From Streptomyces sp. A0958 (GTDB lineage Bacteria > Actinomycetota > Actinomycetes > Streptomycetales > Streptomycetaceae): 64,000 nt of DNA. The notes beneath the pieces were generated by a model. The model worked only from the letters and a program-made list of their open reading frames with translations, did no database searches and was not told where the DNA came from. This document shows, in pieces, positions 1 to 10,851 of the stretch. Position 1 is the stretch's first letter; each line of letters opens with the position of its first letter. The translations under genes were made by a program, and so were the position numbers. The DNA lies in the NCBI RefSeq assembly GCF_004795035.1, contig NZ_SSBK01000007.1, positions 186,001-250,000 of the forward strand, given 5' to 3'.

Positions 1-41
1 TCCGGGGGAGTACCACGGAGCCCCCGTAAACATCTCAGAAT

Positions 42-70
42 CCGGACGGGCGGCGGGAACGCCCGTCCGG
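42..70 (+). terminator. Hairpin upstream of hom
   Basis: An 11-bp perfect stem (CCGGACGGGCG at 42-52 with its complement at 60-70) encloses a 7-base loop. There is no T-run, as is usual for Streptomyces terminators. It probably ends transcription from a gene to the left of the window; it could also lie in the hom leader. Confidence 0.6.
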
Positions 71-116
71 TGAGTGAGACTGGTCCGTACAACAGATGTA
101 AAGGAAACGAGGTCGG

Positions 117-1427
117 ATGATGCGTACGCGTCCGCTGAAGGTGGCGCTGCTGGGCTGTGGAGTGGTCGGCTCAGAGGTGGCGCGCATCATGACGACGCAC
201 GCCGACGACCTCGCCGCGCGCATCGGCGCGCCGGTGGAGCTCGCCGGCGTCGCCGTGCGCCGGCCCTCCAAGGTGCGTGAGGGCATCGACCCCGCCCTGA
301 TCACCACGGACGCGACCGCCCTGGTCAAACGGGGCGACATCGACATCGTCGTGGAGGTCATCGGTGGCATCGAGCCCGCCCGTACGCTCATCACCACCGC
401 CTTCGAGCACGGCGCGAGCGTCGTCTCCGCCAACAAGGCGCTGCTCGCCGAGGACGGCGCCGCCCTGCACGCCGCCGCCGAGCAGCACGGCCGGGACCTC
501 TACTACGAGGCCGCCGTGGCCGGCGCCATCCCGCTGGTACGCCCGCTGCGCGAGTCCCTGGCGGGCGACAAGGTCAACCGGGTGCTCGGCATCGTCAACG
601 GCACCACCAACTTCATCCTCGACAAGATGGACACCAGCGGCGCCGGCTACTCCGAGGCGCTGGACGAGGCCACCGCCCTCGGGTACGCGGAGGCCGACCC
701 GACCGCCGACGTCGAGGGCTTCGACGCCGCCGCCAAGGCCGCGATCCTGGCCGGCATCGCCTTCCACACCCGGGTGCGGATCGGCGACGTGCACCGCGAG
801 GGCATCACCGAGGTCACCGCCGCCGACATCGCCTCCGCCCGCCGCATGGGCTGCACCGTCAAGCTCCTCGCCATCTGCGAGCGCGCCGCCGACGGGGCCT
901 CGGTGACGGCCCGGGTGCACCCCGCGATGATCCCGCTCAGCCACCCGCTGGCCTCCGTGCGCGAGGCGTACAACGCGGTGTTCGTGGAGGCGGAGGCGGC
1001 CGGGCAGCTGATGTTCTACGGCCCCGGCGCGGGCGGGGCGCCGACCGCGTCCGCGGTCCTCGGCGACCTCGTGGCCGTCTGCCGCAACAAACTCAACGAG
1101 GCCCCCGGGCCCGGCGAGTCCGCGTACACGCGTCTGCCGGTGAGCCCCATGGGCGACGTCGTCACGCGGTACCACATCAGCCTCGACGTGGCCGACAAGC
1201 CTGGCGTGCTCGCCCAGGTCGCGACGGTCTTCGCCGAACAGGGCGTATCCATCGACACGGTCCGCCAGAAGGGCCGGCCGGACAGTCAGGAATCCGGCGG
1301 CGAGGCCTCCCTCGTCGTCGTCACCCACCGCGCGCCCGACGCCGCCCTCTCCGGGACCGTCGAGGCGCTGCGCAAGCTCGACACCGTGCGCGGTGTCGCC
1401 AGCATCATGCGTGTTGAAGGGGAGTAA
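117..1427 (+). CDS. hom: Homoserine dehydrogenase
   Basis: Reduces aspartate semialdehyde to homoserine, the branch point to threonine and methionine. The 436-residue protein opens with a Rossmann nucleotide-binding motif (GCGVVG, residues 13-18). The catalytic domain contains the family segment GIVNGTTNFIL. An ACT domain starts near residue 352 (YHISLDVADKPGVLAQ) and is the expected site of threonine feedback. Two ATGs stand in tandem at 117 and 120, preceded by a GGAAACGAGG stretch; the first was used. thrC follows after 6 bases, so the two genes are certainly co-transcribed. Length matches the ACT-containing form of the family. Confidence 0.96.
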   Translation: MMRTRPLKVALLGCGVVGSEVARIMTTHADDLAARIGAPVELAGVAVRRPSKVREGIDPALITTDATALVKRGDIDIVVEVIGGIEPARTLITTAFEHGASVVSANKALLAEDGAALHAAAEQHGRDLYYEAAVAGAIPLVRPLRESLAGDKVNRVLGIVNGTTNFILDKMDTSGAGYSEALDEATALGYAEADPTADVEGFDAAAKAAILAGIAFHTRVRIGDVHREGITEVTAADIASARRMGCTVKLLAICERAADGASVTARVHPAMIPLSHPLASVREAYNAVFVEAEAAGQLMFYGPGAGGAPTASAVLGDLVAVCRNKLNEAPGPGESAYTRLPVSPMGDVVTRYHISLDVADKPGVLAQVATVFAEQGVSIDTVRQKGRPDSQESGGEASLVVVTHRAPDAALSGTVEALRKLDTVRGVASIMRVEGE

Positions 1428-1433
1428 GGACCC

Positions 1434-2504
1434 ATGACCACCAAGGGCACCCACCAGTGGCGCGGCATCATCGAGGAGTACCGGGGCCGTCTCCCGGTCA
1501 CGAGCACGACGCCGGTCGTCACGCTCCGTGAGGGCGGTACGCCGCTCGTCCCCGCTCAGGTCCTCTCCGAGCGCACGGGCTGCGAGGTGCACCTCAAGGT
1601 CGAGGGCGCCAACCCCACCGGGTCCTTCAAGGACCGCGGCATGACCATGGCCATCACCCGGGCCAAGGAGGAGGGCGCGCAGGCCGTCATCTGCGCCTCC
1701 ACCGGCAACACCTCCGCCTCCGCCGCCGCGTACGCGGTCCGGGCCGGCATGGTCTGCGCCGTCCTCGTGCCGCAGGGCAAGATCGCGCTCGGCAAGATGG
1801 GCCAGGCGCTGGTGCACGGCGCCAAGATCCTCCAGGTCGACGGCAACTTCGACGACTGCCTGACGCTGGCCCGCTCGCTCTCGGACAACTACCCGGTGGC
1901 GCTGGTCAATTCGGTCAACCCGGTCCGTATCGAGGGCCAGAAGACCGCCGCGTTCGAGATCGTGGACGCGCTCGGTGACGCCCCGGACATCCACGTCCTG
2001 CCGGTCGGCAACGCGGGCAACATCACCGCGTACTGGAAGGGCTACACCGAGTACGCCGGCGACGGCATGTCCACGCACAAGCCGCGCATGTGGGGCTTCC
2101 AGGCCTCCGGCTCCGCGCCCATCGTGCGCGGCGAGGTCGTCAAGGACCCGTCGACCATCGCCACCGCGATCCGGATCGGCAACCCGGCCTCCTGGAACTA
2201 CGCGCTGGCCGCCCGGGACGAGTCGGGCGGCTTCATCGACGAGGTCACGGACCGTCAGATCCTCTCCGCCTACCGGCTGTTGGCCTCCCAGGAGGGCGTC
2301 TTCGTGGAGCCCGCGTCGGCCGCGTCCGTGGCCGGACTGCTCAAGGCCGCCGAAGAGGGCAAGGTCGACCCCGGGCAGAGGATCGTCTGCACGGTGACCG
2401 GAAACGGCCTCAAGGACCCGGACTGGGCCGTCGCGGGCGCCCCGCAGCCGGTCACCGTCCCGGTCGACGCGGCCGCCGCCGCCGAGAAGCTGGGCCTGGC
2501 CTGA
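1434..2504 (+). CDS. thrC: Threonine synthase
   Basis: PLP enzyme that converts O-phosphohomoserine to threonine. The 356-residue protein has the fold-type II signature GSFKDRGM with the PLP-binding lysine at about residue 66, followed by the glycine/serine-rich phosphate-binding loop ([15 protein letters not shown]). It starts at ATG 1434, 6 bases after hom. A mismatched hairpin follows the stop, so thrB may be expressed partly from a promoter of its own. Family assignment is firm. Confidence 0.96.
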   Translation: MTTKGTHQWRGIIEEYRGRLPVTSTTPVVTLREGGTPLVPAQVLSERTGCEVHLKVEGANPTGSFKDRGMTMAITRAKEEGAQAVICASTGNTSASAAAYAVRAGMVCAVLVPQGKIALGKMGQALVHGAKILQVDGNFDDCLTLARSLSDNYPVALVNSVNPVRIEGQKTAAFEIVDALGDAPDIHVLPVGNAGNITAYWKGYTEYAGDGMSTHKPRMWGFQASGSAPIVRGEVVKDPSTIATAIRIGNPASWNYALAARDESGGFIDEVTDRQILSAYRLLASQEGVFVEPASAASVAGLLKAAEEGKVDPGQRIVCTVTGNGLKDPDWAVAGAPQPVTVPVDAAAAAEKLGLA

Positions 2505-2812
2505 CAGCGCGGCGCACCCCGGGAGCCCGGTCCGCACGACGGGCCCCCGGGGCGCGACGGTGACAACGCGTCGTCAGAAACACCGCCCGACCGGCCCTTT
2601 CCTGGCCGGAGAGCGCACCGCGGGGGTGCGACACGCATCGTGCGCCTCCCGTGCGCCCTATGTCGCCACAGAACCTTCCTTCGATAAGCTGTACCCAACC
2701 CGCCCCGCCGCATCTGCCGGGGTGCCCGGGCCGTTGCGACTCCCCCCGAACAATCCCCCGCAGCCGCAGCGCCCCGAATCCCCGCCGCCTCACAAGGAGA
2801 GTCGTCACAGCG
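2505..2812 (+). other. Intergenic region thrC-thrB
   Basis: The 308-base gap holds the hairpin at 2513-2556. A less G+C-rich patch around 2670-2700 includes TAAGCT at 2685, a possible -10 element with no convincing -35. A purine-rich ribosome-binding site (AAGGAG, 2794-2799) serves thrB. I see no open frame worth calling. Confidence 0.5.
2513..2556 (+). terminator. Hairpin after thrC
   Basis: Stem of 3+7+5 bp interrupted by two A-C mismatches (arms 2513-2529 and 2540-2556, 10-base loop), 8 bases after the thrC stop. No T-run. Probable partial terminator between thrC and thrB. Confidence 0.5.
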
Positions 2813-3730
2813 ATGGCCGGTCCCGCCTTCCGAGCCGCCGCCGTCCGGGTGCGCGTCCCCGCGACCAGCGCCAACCTGGGCCCCGGTTTCGACGCCCTCG
2901 GCCTGTCGCTCGGCCTGTACGACGACGTCGTCGTCCGCGTCGCCGACTCCGGACTGCACATCGACATCGCCGGTGAGGGCGCGGACACCCTGCCCCGCGA
3001 CGAGAAGCACCTGCTCGTACGGTCCCTGCGCACCGCCTTCGACCTGCTCGGCGGACAGCCGCGCGGCCTGGAGATCGTCTGCGCCAACCGCATCCCGCAC
3101 GGCCGCGGCCTCGGCTCGTCCTCCGCCGCCATCTGCGCCGGCATCGTCGCCGCCCGCGCCGTGACGACCGGCGGCGACGCCCGCCTCGACGACGCGGCCC
3201 TGCTGGAGCTCGCCACCGAGATCGAGGGCCACCCCGACAACGTCGCGGCCTGCCTGCTCGGCGGATTCACGCTCGCCTGGATGGACGGAGCGTCGGCCCG
3301 CGCCATCAGGATGAACCCAGCGGATTCCATCGTTCCGGTGGTTTTCGTCCCCGGCAAGCCGGTGCTCACCGAAACCGCCCGCGGACTGCTGCCGCGCACC
3401 GTCCCGCACGTCGACGCCGCCTTCAACGCGGGCCGCGCCGCCCTCCTCGTCGAGGCCCTGACCAGGCGGCCCGAGCTGCTGCTCACGGCCACCGAGGACC
3501 GGCTGCACCAGGACTACCGGGCACCGGCCATGCCCGAGAGCGTGGAACTCGTGGGCCGGCTGCGCGCCGAGGGCGTCCCGGCGGTCATCTCCGGCGCCGG
3601 ACCGACGGTGCTGGCACTGGCCGAGGACGGTGCGGCCGACAAGGTCGCCCGACTGGCGGGCGAGGGGTGGGCGGCCAACCGGCTCACTCTCGACGCCCAG
3701 GGCGCGAGCGTCCTGCCGCTCGCTCCCTAG
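2813..3730 (+). CDS. thrB: Homoserine kinase
   Basis: Phosphorylates homoserine to supply ThrC. It is a 305-residue GHMP kinase. The N-terminal stretch VRVPATSANLGPGFDALGL is the family's first motif, and PHGRGLGSSSAA (about residues 95-107) is the ATP-binding glycine/serine loop. A C-terminal GHMP motif is visible in VISGAGPTVLALA. The frame stays open upstream to 2651, but ATG 2813 gives the normal N-terminus and has AAGGAG 13 bases upstream. The family assignment is firm. Confidence 0.95.
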   Translation: MAGPAFRAAAVRVRVPATSANLGPGFDALGLSLGLYDDVVVRVADSGLHIDIAGEGADTLPRDEKHLLVRSLRTAFDLLGGQPRGLEIVCANRIPHGRGLGSSSAAICAGIVAARAVTTGGDARLDDAALLELATEIEGHPDNVAACLLGGFTLAWMDGASARAIRMNPADSIVPVVFVPGKPVLTETARGLLPRTVPHVDAAFNAGRAALLVEALTRRPELLLTATEDRLHQDYRAPAMPESVELVGRLRAEGVPAVISGAGPTVLALAEDGAADKVARLAGEGWAANRLTLDAQGASVLPLAP

Positions 3731-4135
3731 AGCGGGAGGCTGCTGGCCCAGAAGTGATTGCCGGTGAGTGAGAGGGGGAATGTTTGTTGGAGCCGGTAGT
3801 GTTAATCTCAAGTCTGCAATCGACGTCCATGAGGCGCGTTGCTCCGTGTCCCTTTCCGGGACCACCATTTCTTCCGGGAGCCTCCCCAACTGCCTGAGCA
3901 GCCTGCCTGAGCAGTTGCGAGCACGCTCCGGAACCGGCACGACACCCCTCGCTCGTCCAGGAGTGGGCCGAGCAGGGGGATGCTCGCGCCGGGCCCATGC
4001 ACACGTTCATCTCTCCGCCGTTCTACCCGGCGGACCACCGCCCCGGCACGGTCCGCACCACCGAGGACCGAAGCCGGACAGCACAACCGGTCGCCGAGCC
4101 AGAAGGCCGACGTCCGCTCCAGGGAAGGACCCTTC
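3731..4135 (+). other. Intergenic and leader region upstream of rho
   Basis: This 405-base gap contains a sigma-R-like promoter at 3777-3803, leaving a leader of roughly 320 bases before the rho GTG. A partial repeat around 3891-3917 (two similar CTGAGCAG blocks) is visible. A long rho leader fits the autogenous control known for rho genes, but no specific structure can be assigned. No credible gene is present. Confidence 0.5.
3777..3803 (+). promoter_or_regulatory. Candidate sigma-R promoter of rho
   Basis: GGAAT at 3777-3781 (within GGGGGAAT) and GTT at 3801-3803 (within GTTAAT) are separated by 19 bases. This matches the disulfide-stress sigma-R pattern GGAAT-N18/19-GTT. Match by eye only. 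Confidence 0.45.
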
Positions 4136-6190
<2,055 letters not shown>

Positions 6191-6545
6191 TCGTAGTCCC
6201 TCCGGCAGCAGGACACAGGGCCGCCCCCGCACTCCGGTGCGGGGGCGGCCCTGTGCCGTACGCCGTGGCCGTTCCGAGACCTTCGCCACACGGCCGCCCC
6301 CGCCCTCGGCCGCCGCCGGTTGCCTGTAGGCGCCACGAAACCGCAGGTGAACGCCGGATCACCGGCTGTCTCCGCCCGCCCGGAGGCCGTCCGGTGCTTA
6401 CCCGGAGGTCACGGGGGGCTGTGCAACCCTTCTTGTCGCCGCCGCGTCGTACCCATGAGTGACGAACAACAGCGACAAAGCGGCACAGAGGCCCGAACAC
6501 CGCTGCAGGGGGTAGCCGGGAGCAGTCGACGGAACGAGGAGACCG
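6191..6545 (+). other. Intergenic region rho-LCP gene
   Basis: The 355-base gap holds the rho terminator at 6214-6255. The remainder presumably carries the promoter of the LCP gene, but I cannot pick a convincing -35/-10 pair. The ribosome-binding site GAGGAG lies at about 6536. I see no gene. Confidence 0.5.
6214..6255 (+). terminator. Terminator of rho
   Basis: A 19-bp perfect stem (6214-6232 with 6237-6255) closes a TCCG tetraloop, 24 bases after the rho stop. It is one of the strongest hairpins in the window. There is no T-run. Confidence 0.85.
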
Positions 6546-7646
6546 ATGAGCGAGCAGAGCGGGAGCAGCAGCCGAATACGGGCCACCGGCAAGCGCCGGA
6601 GAAGGCCGTCCCGCCGCCGCAGGGCGACCCGCACAGCCGTCTGGAGCCTGGCCGGCGTGATCGTCGTCGGCGGAGCGGGGCTCGGGTACGCCTACGTCCA
6701 CCTCAACGGCAACCTCCAGGCCGTCGACATCAACACCGCGCTCGGCAAGGACCGCCCCGTCAACGTCGACAACGGCTCCGAGGACATCCTCGTCCTCGGC
6801 TCCGACTCCCGCTCCGGCGCCAACGGCGAGTACGGCACCGACGAGGGCGCGGCCCGCTCGGACACCGCGATGGTCGTCCACGTCAACAAGGGCCACAAGT
6901 CCGCGAGTGTGGTCTCCATCCCGCGCGACACCCTCGTCACCCGGCCCGACTGCACCGGCGACGAGAGCGGCCGGCCCGTCGCCGGACAGCAGCGGGCGAT
7001 GTTCAACACGGCGTACGAGGTCGGCGGACCGGCCTGCGCGGTCAAGACCGTCGAGTCGATGTCCGGGATACGCATGGACCACTACGTCGAGGTCGACTTC
7101 ACCGGCTTCAAGGAGCTGGTCGACAAGCTCGGCGGCGTCGAGATCACCACCCGGCAGGCGATCAACGACCCCAAGAGCCATCTGAACCTCGCACCCGGCA
7201 CCCACACCCTGGACGGCGAGCAGTCCCTCGGCCTGGTCCGCACCCGCAAGAGCGTCGGCGACGGCAGCGACCTCGGCCGCATCCAGCTCCAGCAGGCCTT
7301 CATCAAGGCGCTGATGCAGCAGGCAAGGAGCGTCGGCGTCCTCGACGGCACCAAGCTCTACGGCATCGCGGACACCGCCACCAAGGCCATCACGACCGAC
7401 TCCGACCTCGGCTCGGTCACCAAGCTCGCCAGCTTCGCGAGCGGCCTCAAGGGGCTCGACTCCGACGACGTCCACATGGTGACCCTGCCCGTGCGGTACG
7501 ACCCCGCCGACCCCAACCGCGTCGTCCCGCTGGAGAAGGCCGCCGAGCAGGTGTGGGACGCGCTGCGCCGGGACCGCCCGATCCCCGCCTCCGCCACCGA
7601 GCAGTCGGCCGGCGACAAGGGCGACGCGGGGCGGATCGTCCAGTGA
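6546..7646 (+). CDS. LytR-CpsA-Psr family cell-wall glycopolymer ligase
   Basis: LCP enzymes transfer lipid-linked glycopolymers (teichoic acid-like or capsular) to peptidoglycan on the outer face of the membrane. The 366-residue protein has a short basic N-terminus and one transmembrane helix (VWSLAGVIVVGGAGLGYAYVHL, about residues 32-53). The LCP domain follows, with the acidic and arginine residues expected for pyrophosphate and Mg binding (LGSDSRSG, RSDTAMVVHV, VSIPRDTLV). Start ATG 6546 follows a good GAGGAG. Downstream is a short hairpin with a T-run, so it is probably monocistronic. Which glycopolymer it handles is not visible. Confidence 0.9.
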   Translation: MSEQSGSSSRIRATGKRRRRPSRRRRATRTAVWSLAGVIVVGGAGLGYAYVHLNGNLQAVDINTALGKDRPVNVDNGSEDILVLGSDSRSGANGEYGTDEGAARSDTAMVVHVNKGHKSASVVSIPRDTLVTRPDCTGDESGRPVAGQQRAMFNTAYEVGGPACAVKTVESMSGIRMDHYVEVDFTGFKELVDKLGGVEITTRQAINDPKSHLNLAPGTHTLDGEQSLGLVRTRKSVGDGSDLGRIQLQQAFIKALMQQARSVGVLDGTKLYGIADTATKAITTDSDLGSVTKLASFASGLKGLDSDDVHMVTLPVRYDPADPNRVVPLEKAAEQVWDALRRDRPIPASATEQSAGDKGDAGRIVQ

Positions 7647-7655
7647 TCCGGTCCG

Positions 7656-7687
7656 CCGGGGAATACCTGGCCGTCCACCCCGGTTTT
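7656..7687 (+). terminator. Terminator of LCP gene
   Basis: 6-bp stem CCGGGG/CCCCGG (7656-7661, 7678-7683) with a 16-base loop, followed by TTTT at 7684-7687. Confidence 0.55.
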
Positions 7688-7714
7688 GGGAGATACGGCC
7701 GGTCCTGGCAGACT
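7686..7714 (+). promoter_or_regulatory. Candidate rpmE promoter
   Basis: TTGGGA (7686-7691), 17 bases, CAGACT (7709-7714): a plausible housekeeping (HrdB-type) promoter about 75 bases before the rpmE start. It overlaps the T-run of the preceding terminator. Confidence 0.4.
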
Positions 7715-7789
7715 GGTACGTCGGCCCCGGTTCACGGACGCGCAATCCGCGCGTACGACCCGGTGCCCTCCCGAACCTAGGAGAAACCC

Positions 7790-8014
7790 TTGAAGCGCGA
7801 CATCCACCCCCAGTACGTCGAGACGCAGGTCAGCTGCACCTGTGGCGCGTCGTTCACCACCCGGTCCACGCTGGACAGCGGCACCATCCGTGCCGACGTC
7901 TGCTCCGAGTGCCACCCGTTCTACACGGGCAAGCAGAAGATCCTCGACACCGGTGGCCGCGTGGCCCGCTTCGAGGCCCGCTTCGGCAAGGCCGCCGGCA
8001 CCGCCAGCAAGTAG
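7790..8014 (+). CDS. rpmE: 50S ribosomal protein L31 (zinc-binding type)
   Basis: Large-subunit ribosomal protein of 74 residues. It carries four cysteines, C16 and C18 (CTC) and C38 and C41 (CSEC), making it the C+ zinc-containing paralog; actinomycetes usually have a zinc-free L31 elsewhere for zinc starvation. Start is TTG 7790 preceded by TAGGAGAA. A terminator follows. The nearby prfA and prmC also belong to translation. Confidence 0.96.
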   Translation: MKRDIHPQYVETQVSCTCGASFTTRSTLDSGTIRADVCSECHPFYTGKQKILDTGGRVARFEARFGKAAGTASK

Positions 8015-8035
8015 CGAGCCGTCCGCGCCGGTCCG

Positions 8036-8075
8036 CGGCGCCCTCTTCCCGGGGGCGCCGTGGCCGGCGTTTTTT
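8036..8075 (+). terminator. Terminator of rpmE
   Basis: 8-bp stem CGGCGCCC/GGGCGCCG (8036-8043, 8053-8060), then a second short GGCCGG/CCGGCC stem whose loop holds a six-T run (8070-8075). Confidence 0.75.
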
Positions 8076-8164
8076 CCGGCCGGGGCACGGAACCCTCCGC
8101 ACCCCGCCCGGCAGGCAACCGCCGGCCGGCAGGCACGACCAGCGAAGGAACCAGGAGCCCGAAG

Positions 8165-9241
8165 ATGTTCGAGGCGGTCGAGGAACTGATCGGCGAGCAC
8201 GCCGATCTCGAGAAGCAGCTCGCGGACCCCGCGGTCCACGCCGACCAGGGAAACGCGCGCAAGCTCAACAAGCGCTACGCCGAGCTGACCCCGATCGTCG
8301 CCACGTACCGCTCCTGGAAGCAGTCCGGTGACGACATCGACACCGCCCGCGAGCTCGCCGCCGACGACCCGGACTTCGCCGCCGAGGCCAAGGACCTGGA
8401 GAAGGAGCGCGAGGACCTCACCGAGAAACTCCGCCTCCTGCTCGTACCCCGCGACCCCAGCGACGACAAGGACGTGCTCCTGGAGATCAAGGCCGGGGCG
8501 GGCGGCGACGAGTCCGCGCTGTTCGCCGGCGATCTGCTGCGCATGTACCTGCGCTACGCCGAGCGCGTCGGCTGGAAGACCGAGATCATCGACTCCACCG
8601 AGTCCGAGCTCGGCGGCTACAAGGACGTCCAGGTCGCCGTGAAGACCAAGGGCGGCAACGGGGCCACCGAACCCGGCCAGGGCGTGTGGGCCCGGATGAA
8701 GTACGAGGGCGGCGTGCACCGCGTGCAGCGCGTGCCCTCCACGGAGTCCCAGGGCCGCATCCACACCTCCGCCGCCGGCGTCCTCGTGACGCCCGAGGCC
8801 GAGGAGGTGGACGTCGAGATCCACGCCAACGACCTGCGCATCGACGTCTACCGCTCGTCGGGCCCCGGCGGCCAGTCCGTCAACACGACCGACTCCGCCG
8901 TCCGCATCACGCACCTGCCCACCGGCGTCGTCGCCTCCTGCCAGAACGAGAAGAGCCAGCTCCAGAACAAGGAGCAGGCCATGCGCATCCTGCGCTCCCG
9001 GCTGCTGGCCGCCGCCCAGGAGGCCGCCGAGCAGGAAGCCTCGGACGTACGTCGCAGCCAGGTGCGCACGGTCGACCGGTCCGAGAAGATCCGTACGTAC
9101 AACTTCCCGGAAAACCGCATCTCGGACCACCGCGTCGGCTTCAAGGCGTACAACTTGGACCAGGTGCTCGACGGAGACCTGGACGCGGTGATCCAGGCCT
9201 GCGTCGACGCCGACTCCGCGGCCAAGCTCGCCGCCGCCTGA
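8165..9241 (+). CDS. prfA: Peptide chain release factor 1
   Basis: Recognises UAA and UAG stop codons and triggers peptide release. The 358-residue protein has a coiled N-terminal domain, the class-I release-factor core and the universal GGQ motif ([16 protein letters not shown]), whose Gln is the target of the adjacent prmC product. The frame is open to 8060, but ATG 8165 gives the standard N-terminus (MFEAVEELI) and follows CCAGGAG. A 13-bp tandem duplication spans the stop codon. It probably forms an operon with prmC, 52 bases downstream. Confidence 0.96.
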   Translation: MFEAVEELIGEHADLEKQLADPAVHADQGNARKLNKRYAELTPIVATYRSWKQSGDDIDTARELAADDPDFAAEAKDLEKEREDLTEKLRLLLVPRDPSDDKDVLLEIKAGAGGDESALFAGDLLRMYLRYAERVGWKTEIIDSTESELGGYKDVQVAVKTKGGNGATEPGQGVWARMKYEGGVHRVQRVPSTESQGRIHTSAAGVLVTPEAEEVDVEIHANDLRIDVYRSSGPGGQSVNTTDSAVRITHLPTGVVASCQNEKSQLQNKEQAMRILRSRLLAAAQEAAEQEASDVRRSQVRTVDRSEKIRTYNFPENRISDHRVGFKAYNLDQVLDGDLDAVIQACVDADSAAKLAAA

Positions 9242-9260
9242 GCCCACCGCCTGAGCCCAC
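9235..9260 (+). repeat. 13-bp tandem duplication over the prfA stop
   Basis: CGCCTGAGCCCAC occurs at 9235-9247 and again at 9248-9260. The first copy contains the prfA TGA. It looks like a recent slippage event in the 3' end. Confidence 0.8.
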
Positions 9261-9293
9261 CGCCCCGCTCGTGACCCCGTACGGAGAACCGCG

Positions 9294-10139
9294 ATGAACC
9301 TGCTGCTCGCCGAGGTGGCCCAGGCCACCCAGCGGCTGGCCGACGCCGGTGTTCCCTCACCGAGATTCGATGCCGAGGAACTCGCCGCGTTCGTGCACGG
9401 CGTCAAGCGGGGCGAGCTGCACAACGTGCCGGACGCCGACTTCGACGCCCGCTACTGGGAGACCGTCGCCCGCCGCGAGGCCCGCGAACCGCTCCAGCAC
9501 ATCACCGGACGCGCCTTCTTCCGCTACCTGGAGCTCCAGGTCGGACCCGGCGTCTTCGTGCCCCGGCCGGAGACCGAATCGGTCGTCGGATGGGCCATAG
9601 ACGCCGTCCGCGCGATGGACGTCGTCGAGCCGCTGATCGTCGACCTGTGCACCGGCTCCGGCGCCATCGCCCTCGCCATGGCCCAGGAGGTGCCGCGCTC
9701 CCGCGTGCACGCCGTGGAGCTGTCCGAGGACGCCCTGAAGTGGACCCGGAAGAACGCCGAGAACTCCCGGGTCACCGTGCACCGCGGCGACGCGCTCACC
9801 GCCCTGCCCGAGCTCGACGGCCAGGTCGACCTGGTCATCTCCAACCCGCCGTACATCCCGCTCACCGAGTGGGAGTACGTGGCGCCCGAGGCCCGCGACC
9901 ACGACCCCGAGATGGCGCTCTTCTCCGGCGAGGACGGCCTCGACACCATCCGCGGCATCGAGCGCACCGCCCACCGCCTGCTGCGCCCCGGCGGCCTCGT
10001 CGTCATCGAGCACGCCGACACCCAGGGCGGCCAGGTGCCCTGGATCTTCACCGAGGAGCGGGGCTGGGCCGACGCGGCCGACCACCCCGACCTCAACCGG
10101 CGCCCCCGGTTCGCCACGGCCCGCAAGGCGATGCCGTGA
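9294..10139 (+). CDS. prmC: Release factor glutamine methyltransferase (HemK family)
   Basis: SAM-dependent N5-glutamine methylase that modifies the GGQ glutamine of RF1 and RF2. The 281-residue protein has an N-terminal helical substrate-binding domain, the SAM-binding motif VDLCTGSGAIAL and the amide-binding catalytic motif NPPY (in VISNPPYIPL). Start ATG 9294 has GGAGAACC upstream. Its position directly behind its substrate gene prfA is the conserved arrangement. The stop overlaps a possible GTG-started small frame. Confidence 0.96.
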   Translation: MNLLLAEVAQATQRLADAGVPSPRFDAEELAAFVHGVKRGELHNVPDADFDARYWETVARREAREPLQHITGRAFFRYLELQVGPGVFVPRPETESVVGWAIDAVRAMDVVEPLIVDLCTGSGAIALAMAQEVPRSRVHAVELSEDALKWTRKNAENSRVTVHRGDALTALPELDGQVDLVISNPPYIPLTEWEYVAPEARDHDPEMALFSGEDGLDTIRGIERTAHRLLRPGGLVVIEHADTQGGQVPWIFTEERGWADAADHPDLNRRPRFATARKAMP

Positions 10140-10204
10140 CCGGGGCCCGTCACCCGTACGACCCGTACCAGCCCTACCCGTACATGCTTGAGGAGGCCGG
10201 CTGA
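10136..10204 (+). CDS. Candidate 22-residue coupled small protein
   Basis: A GTG start overlaps the prmC stop (GTGA, 10136-10139), and its TGA overlaps the next gene's ATG (TGATG). The frame fills the gap exactly. The product is Tyr/Pro-rich (core HPYDPYQPYPY), and its codons for LEEA contain the ribosome-binding site GAGGAGG of the next gene. It could be a translational-coupling leader or chance; no family is recognised. Confidence 0.3.
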   Translation: MTGARHPYDPYQPYPYMLEEAG

Positions 10205-10851
10205 TGGCACGGCGATACGACTGCAACGACGCGACCGACCGTACGACGGGTCTGCGCGAGGCCGCGTCAGCCGTCCGCCGCGGAGAACTCGTCGTGCTGC
10301 CCACCGACACCGTGTACGGGATCGGCGCGGACGCCTTCAGTTCACAGAGCGTCGGTGACCTGCTGGAGGCCAAGGGGCGCGGCCGCAACATGCCCTCGCC
10401 GGTCCTCATCGGCTCGCCCAACACCCTGCACGGCCTGGTCACCGACTTCTCCGAGCAGGCCTGGGAGCTGGTCGACGCGTTCTGGCCCGGCGCCCTGACC
10501 CTCGTCGCCAAGCACCAGCCCTCGCTGCAGTGGGACCTCGGCGACACCCGGGGCACCGTCGCCGTCCGGATGCCGCTGCACCCGGTCGCCATCGAACTGC
10601 TCACCGAGGTCGGTCCGATGGCCGTCTCCAGCGCCAACCTCACCGGCCACCCCTCGCCGGAGACCTGCGACGCCGCCCAGGAGATGCTGGGCGACTCCGT
10701 CTCCGTCTACCTCGACGGCGGGCCGACCCCGGGCATCGTGCCGTCCTCGATCGTGGACGTCACCGGCAAGGTGCCCGTCCTGCTGCGCGCCGGCGCGCTC
10801 TCCGCGGAGGACCTGCGCAAGGTGGTACCCGACCTCGAGGTGGCCAATTGA
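10204..10851 (+). CDS. L-threonylcarbamoyladenylate synthase (Sua5/YwlC/TsaC family)
   Basis: Forms threonylcarbamoyl-AMP from threonine, bicarbonate and ATP, the first step of the t6A37 modification of tRNAs that read ANN codons. The 215-residue protein is a single YrdC-like domain. Family motifs visible include LPTDTVYGIGADAF near the N-terminus, the basic patch EAKGRGRNMPSPVLIG, and SSANLTGHPSPE. It lacks the extra C-terminal Sua5 domain. Start ATG 10204 follows GAGGAGG. The next gene starts within its stop codon. Confidence 0.92.
   Translation: MARRYDCNDATDRTTGLREAASAVRRGELVVLPTDTVYGIGADAFSSQSVGDLLEAKGRGRNMPSPVLIGSPNTLHGLVTDFSEQAWELVDAFWPGALTLVAKHQPSLQWDLGDTRGTVAVRMPLHPVAIELLTEVGPMAVSSANLTGHPSPETCDAAQEMLGDSVSVYLDGGPTPGIVPSSIVDVTGKVPVLLRAGALSAEDLRKVVPDLEVAN

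Noticed and set aside
171..2537. 788-codon minus-strand frame over hom and thrC
   Set aside because: Codon-position bias follows hom and thrC on the plus strand; the frame is a high-G+C shadow.
6320..7780. 486-codon plus-strand frame over the LCP gene
   Set aside because: Arg/Pro/Gly-rich shadow; the LCP protein in the other frame has a clear family match.
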